A stretch of DNA of 64,000 bases. Source: Epiperipatus broadwayi. Its lineage: Eukaryota; Onychophora; Udeonychophora; Euonychophora; Peripatidae. Positions 59,546-64,000 of the stretch are shown here, in pieces (the stretch's first letter is position 1; every line of letters starts with the position of its first letter). Location: assembly GCA_028023455.1 (NCBI GenBank), contig JAQFVV010000049.1, forward strand, positions 3,468,536 through 3,532,535, given 5' to 3'. Both the position numbers and the translations under genes were made by a program. The notes beneath the pieces were generated by a model. That model did not search any database. It was not told where the DNA came from and saw only the letters and a program-made list of their open reading frames with translations.

Positions 59546-60010
59546 TAAAAAAAAGCTTGTTTAGAGCTATTAGCAGGCTCTTTATATATTACATATTGGT
59601 AATACAAGTTATATAGGTCATGTGAAATATGACTGATTTTTTACTAATATTATAATTTTGCTATTAGGGCTCTGGCTATATTAAATTGCTAAGCCTACTA
59701 ATATATGGGATCACTGAATTAAGTTCAGGCTCATATAGTTTCTTTGGTTAAAGAGCTGAGTTTGAAGACATGTAGGTGTCTGAAGATTTGGATCTTTTTC
59801 TTAATATTTAAGAATTAGATAAATGCTTGGCTTGAGTTAATATTTTGAATCTAATGTCCTAGCTCCTCACTGATGAGAGCCATAGCTCAAAACCGGTCTG
59901 GGGATGCGGACCATCATAGATAAAGGCTTAAGGTATTTTCTCTTGTAGCATTTATCATAAAAAAATAAAAAAATAAGCTTGTTTAGAGCTATTAGCAGGC
60001 TCTTTATATA
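59546..60010 (+). mobile_element. family-C hammerhead element, one unit with repeated ends
   Basis: The block ATCATAAAA..AAGCTTGTTTAGAGCTATTAGCAGGCTC occurs at both ends, 422 bp apart (59555 and 59977), so this is one monomer plus the start of a second. It shares GGTCATGTGAAATATGACT with the ends of the 15.8- and 20.6-kb insertions. Shared GGGATCACTGAATTAAGTTCAG-type sequence also links it to family B. No ORF. Confidence 0.82.
59855..59912 (+). ncRNA. family-C hammerhead, near-intact
   Basis: UGUCCUAGC-UCCUCA, CUGAUGA, stem II GAGC-CAUA-GCUC (perfect, G10.1-C11.1), AAAA (G12 changed), stem III ACCGGU (palindrome), C17, UGGGGAUGCGGAC. Stem I 6 + 4 bp. One base from consensus, but that base is essential. 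Confidence 0.78.
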
Positions 60011-62337
60011 TATATATAATGTGCAGATGATAAACTAATTATATAATTATTTAAAGTTTAAAATCTAAAAACAAGATTGTTTTAATATAAAAGAATGAAA
60101 AAAAAAGTTGCTAATTAGTTATTTTTAATCTTAGAATGGAAATGATTTTCTATATTGACGTAATTGCAAACGGGCCCTTGGGCATAGTCAGATAAAAGAT
60201 AAATTAAAAAAATACTAGTGATAAAATTTCAAGTTCCCACTCTAAAGAAAACTGACCAATAATGATGGAAATAAACACATGGTCCACAGAGAAAAGTCAA
60301 GCCAGGCAAGATCGATCCTGGAATTTGATGATAAGAATTCACAAAAATATAAAAAGAAAACTTTGAAATTGAGATTTAGATTTGAATTGCTCTTCTTGAT
60401 TGCATGTTATTTAAATATATTTATAACTGTATTGCCGATCTCTAAAATGTAGGGATGAGCAATAATTTACATTTCCCATGTTTGCACCAGCTGAGACAGT
60501 CTCCAGAGTATGATGGTTCCCAGAAACTATCCAGCAACAGACTTGTCTCCACCTAGAACAATATGAAATGGAAAGAACTTTGAAGGCAGACTTTACTTAC
60601 AGCATTGGAAAGTATAAACTTTTGTTTTAAATAAAATATAAACATTAATTATATAATACAAACTTTTTCAAGTAGTAAGTTTAAACATCATTTAATTTTA
60701 AAATAAATCTTTTATCTGTCTAAAACTTAAATTATTTGTTACATTTTCTTTTAATATGTTTGCTAGTATTATCATTTCCATTCTTGTAATTTCTTTTAAA
60801 TTAATAATTTAAAATAAGCTTAAATGGCTGCATAGTTTCATAAGATTACGTTAGTTTAAGGTGTATTAATTTTGGGCTAATTGGTTTGTAGTTAAATTCG
60901 TGGTAGTGGAAAGATGTATGGATATTTATGTCAATGTAACCTGAGTAGGTGCATTGGATACTTGTTCCCTTGTACTGTGTTAGCATACATGGCATAATAC
61001 CTCCCTGAGTGTATGGCCCCAAAAGTGTAGCATCAAGTTGTCAATGGTTGTAGACACATTTCCTATTGCCATTGATTTTCTTACACTCTGATTGGGACAG
61101 TAAGCCAGCAAAGACTGCTATACCTTTTACAGAACATTTCTCCTTTTTGCATCACCAATTGGGCAGTGGATTATTTCTGTCTGCTGGTGAAATTTATTAA
61201 TGATCATGGGGAACATGCTCAATCCTTCACACCATGATTATTTATTTCTCAAATGATATCTTGCAGCAGATGTAAATTTCTGTTTATATGATTATGTTAT
61301 GCTAATAATCTCATTTTGAATGGTCACATTGGTATATCAGTAAGCTAGCATTGGTTTAGATGCGAGATTTTAGCCTAAGGTTAAAATGTATTGGGTTGGT
61401 TATATGAGTAATATATGTAGCACATTCACACTTAGTAAAATATAAAATTGGATTAAATCAATTAAATACTTCCATCTGTGCTTATAATTTAAATCAAATA
61501 TAATCACTAGTTAATGCAACTTTCAGAAATTTCTTTTTTTAATGGGTGTGTGCATAATAATAAATTGTTTTGTTTAATTAAATTTTGGCAGTAACTCATT
61601 TTATATATTTTATTAATATTTAAAATTAAGAATTAAAAATTTGAATATACAGTGTGATACATTAAGCTCAGCTTCTCCCTGAAAAAGTGGCTGGGGCTTT
61701 CAGTTCGACAAAAGAGTAACCTCTCCCATGCATCTCTGCCTACTATATAAATTTTCTAGGTTCCAATGGCCTCGTGGTGCCTTGTACAGCAGATTAGGTT
61801 AGGGAGATTCCATTGACCATTATAATATAAAGCAGGAAAAGTAATAAAAATTTATTGAAATTATTATTTGATTTGTAAAAGAGTATGATTTTGGATATAA
61901 AAAGATGAATACATTGAATTGAATAATTGTATTTTCATATCTCCATTTTAAAAACTGAACGGTAATAATAATCATATGTTTTAAGTGATCAAAAATCAAA
62001 AACATGGATTGCTAAATTAATAAGTTAGAGGTGGAGGTTTATCCCCTCATTTTCTATAACATTTCCCAATAAATTGGATGAAGGAATTAACATGAAATAA
62101 TTGAATTATACAACACAAATCTCTCTTCAAAATTAACAAAAATCATAGTATGGAAAGTGTAGCATTAAAAATTTAACATGGAATAAATATTGTGTAATAC
62201 AAATCTTTCTTTCAAAATTTATGGATATATCATAATTTAAAATACTTTTTAAAGCAAAAGGATTAAAAAATATTGTTTAAAAATAAAATTGAATATTGAA
62301 AGTTAATGTTTACTAACAATAACTTTATTATTCACAG
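60011..62337. other. mixed DNA, GC-richer patches, nothing assigned
   Basis: 60430-60600, 60900-61330 and 61665-61800 are less AT-rich than the average of the window, but I found no ORF, tRNA or repeat partner within the window. They may be old transposon or conserved non-coding remnants. Confidence 0.4.
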
Positions 62338-64000
62338 AGGATGTGATGTGATGTATTATGGCTTCTCCTTAAACGAAGTCAAGAATATCTCGGCAATTAT
62401 GCCCAGATAAACCTGTTAACCACTTTATTTTACACTCCCCACTCTAAACTTACCCATAATCTGCTCTATCCATTTCCACAACATAATCTTTGTCAACTCT
62501 ATAACCTTTATATCTAAATCCCCCTTATCTTTTTCCAAACCCAGCATAAAAACCAATAATTCACTTTCTGTATAATCACTCTTTTCATATTTATTTTTCC
62601 ACAATTACATTATATGTACCCTTTCTGTGTTCAAACATTTACATTCAATTAACAAATGCCTAATATTTTCTATTCCTTCCTTATATAATTTACAAAATAA
62701 ATCACCCATATTTTTCCATTTACATATATATTCTTTTGTAGCTAAAGATCCCATTCGAGCCTTAAACAATAAACTACTCTCCTTACTATTATCATATATT
62801 AACTCACACCTAATATTCTGTTTATTTCTATATATATTTAAACTCTTTTTACTCTCCATACTATTACTCCATCTCTCTAACTCCCTATTCTTTATTAATA
62901 AATCTATTCTTTTATCCCATTCCTTACTACTATAACACTCAATAATCCTCTTAACACAATCATCCCATCTTTTGTACAAATATACTGATATAAATTCTTT
63001 ATCCAAATCTTTTGCATACCACTTTACCTTTACCACCTATCTTGTTACCTGCCCTTTACTGATAACCCAATTAAATACTATTTTAGCTATTCTTTTATTA
63101 TCCATAAACTGCAATCTACCAAACATTTTCATTTTACTTTTTGCATCTCTCATATGAAAACTTAACCATCTCATTTCTCCTTGAATGCATCCAATGCATG
63201 TCTTCCTACTTTCCTTTGAGCCTTTTCTAAGTAATCTAATATATTTTTACTAACATATAATGCATAATTACCATATGTTAACCCTACTACTGCAACTCCT
63301 TTCCATATAATTCTAGCTACATCATATATATTATATGAAAACACTGTTAATTTCTTTATCAATCCCTTTCTTTTCTTTGCTTCATTTATCAATTTTTTCT
63401 CCCATTCATCCAAATAATTTTTCTGATTATTTAAAATAATTCCCAAATAACTACATCTATTCATCACACTTAACTTAATATCTCCCAATAAAAATTCTAC
63501 ATCTTCTCTTTCCCCAGTATTAACCATCATTATATTTGATTTTTATTCACTAAATTTAATCCCCATCTCTTTACCCACCCTTGCACATGTCCTCAACATA
63601 ACTTCCATATCTTCTCTTTTTTCTGCACACAAAAATATATCATCTGCAAAAAAAAGACCTGACAAAATATATACTCCCTTACTACCTATTAACGGTATCT
63701 CTATCCCTCTTCCTAATCTTTCTATTGCTCTTTCCATTTCACTCAAATACAACACAAACAAAATAGGTGACATAGGGCATCCTTGCCTTAGTCCCACACC
63801 ATTTTTAACTTTAATTGATTCTATATTCCCTAACTGATATATATAATAATTATTTTCATATAATTTCTTAATAATATCTATTAAAGCTTCATCCATTCCC
63901 AAATTTTCTAAACTTATCCATAATCTATTTCTATTTACTCTATCATATGCCTTCTCTATATCTATAAAACTCATATATAACTGTTTACCTGCATTCCTAT
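62338..64000 (-). pseudogene. LINE (non-LTR retrotransposon) RT and C-terminal region, four lesions, cut by window edge
   Basis: Minus strand, entering at 64000 in frame. RT palm motifs: SFIDIEKAYDRV (motif A Asp), GLRQGCPMSPILF, then FFADD (catalytic Asp pair; F replaces the usual Y). YLGI (about 63440) and WKGVAVVGLTYG follow. A TAA at 63543-63545 interrupts the frame, a frameshift lies near 63172 and a TAG at 63037-63039 (likely former Trp). A TAA near 62602-62604 interrupts a frame that continues to about 62426. The C-terminal end carries FCKLYKEGIENIRHLLIEC, a CCHC-type finger whose second Cys is Tyr. It is otherwise well preserved, so it is much younger than the 22.9-28.2-kb LINE. The 3' end is near 62338 with a repeated CATCACATC-type tail. 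Clade not assigned. Confidence 0.9.

Noticed and set aside
62627-63157. Plus-strand ORFs of 102 and 61 codons opposite the LINE
   Set aside because: Antisense shadows of the reverse-transcriptase reading.

Overview
This is an intron-free, very A+T-rich stretch of animal DNA with no intact host gene that I can support. It is a graveyard of transposable elements and repeats. The mixture points to an invertebrate metazoan, and a mollusc (perhaps a cephalopod) is my best guess, held with low confidence. The evidence is eukaryotic hAT (ZBED/SCAND3-like), Merlin/ISXO2-like and RTE-like LINE relics, LTRs with TGTAACG...CGTTACA ends, a tRNA-like SINE and a perfect (ATCT)88 microsatellite. Almost all open frames are short chance ORFs in AT-rich DNA. 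The coding material I recognise is decayed transposon protein. 

Layout. 1-592: Merlin-like transposase relic running off the left edge (minus). 593-14395: AT-rich DNA with a foldback, a MITE-like element, two old segmental duplications and two ribozyme repeats (6.1 kb, 11.8-12.4 kb). 14404-18738: a 4.3-kb decayed hAT transposon with a minus-strand transposase pseudogene; it holds a ribozyme element (15805-16121) and a long-inverted-repeat element (17456-18634). 19860-21256: a tandem ribozyme element with a second one nested inside it. 22850-28250: a minus-strand RTE-like LINE relic (endonuclease, reverse transcriptase and C-terminal remnants) broken by a 2.05-kb solo LTR and by ribozyme repeats. 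28911-29262: (ATCT)88. 30.7 kb, 36.9 kb and 40.9 kb: minisatellites. 34825-34928: tRNA-like SINE. 40.1, 42.7-43.9, 48.9 and 49.7-50.9 kb: more ribozyme repeats, mostly as large inverted dimers. 45175-48645: a non-autonomous LTR retrotransposon with two ~1.36-kb LTRs and no gag or pol. 59.5-60.0 kb: another ribozyme repeat. 62338-64000: the 3' half of a younger LINE (minus), with four disabling lesions. 

Main discovery candidate. At least three related dispersed-repeat families here carry type-I hammerhead ribozyme motifs on one strand. Each has the CUGANGA box, a short stem II, GAAA, a tiny stem III, a UH cleavage site and a two-part stem I whose halves pair across the motif. Family A: stem II GUGCU/AGCAC, stem III AUA/UAU, unit about 500 bp. 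Family B: 457-bp tandem unit, stem III ACUAGU. Family C: unit about 420 bp, stem III ACCGGU or ACCAUGGU. In B and C stem III is often a perfect palindrome, as expected of hammerheads that cleave as dimers. Several elements are flanked by exact 13-14-bp target-site duplications (15.8, 19.9, 20.6 and 26.4 kb), and the two family-C insertions end in a similar short T-rich tail. Many are inverted dimers or foldbacks. This matches the known idea of retrozymes (non-autonomous hammerhead retroelements) and of hammerheads linked to Penelope-like elements. The foldback architecture and several ribozyme families in one locus look unusual. No element here encodes its own mobilising enzyme, so mobilisation in trans by a LINE or Penelope-like element is inferred.
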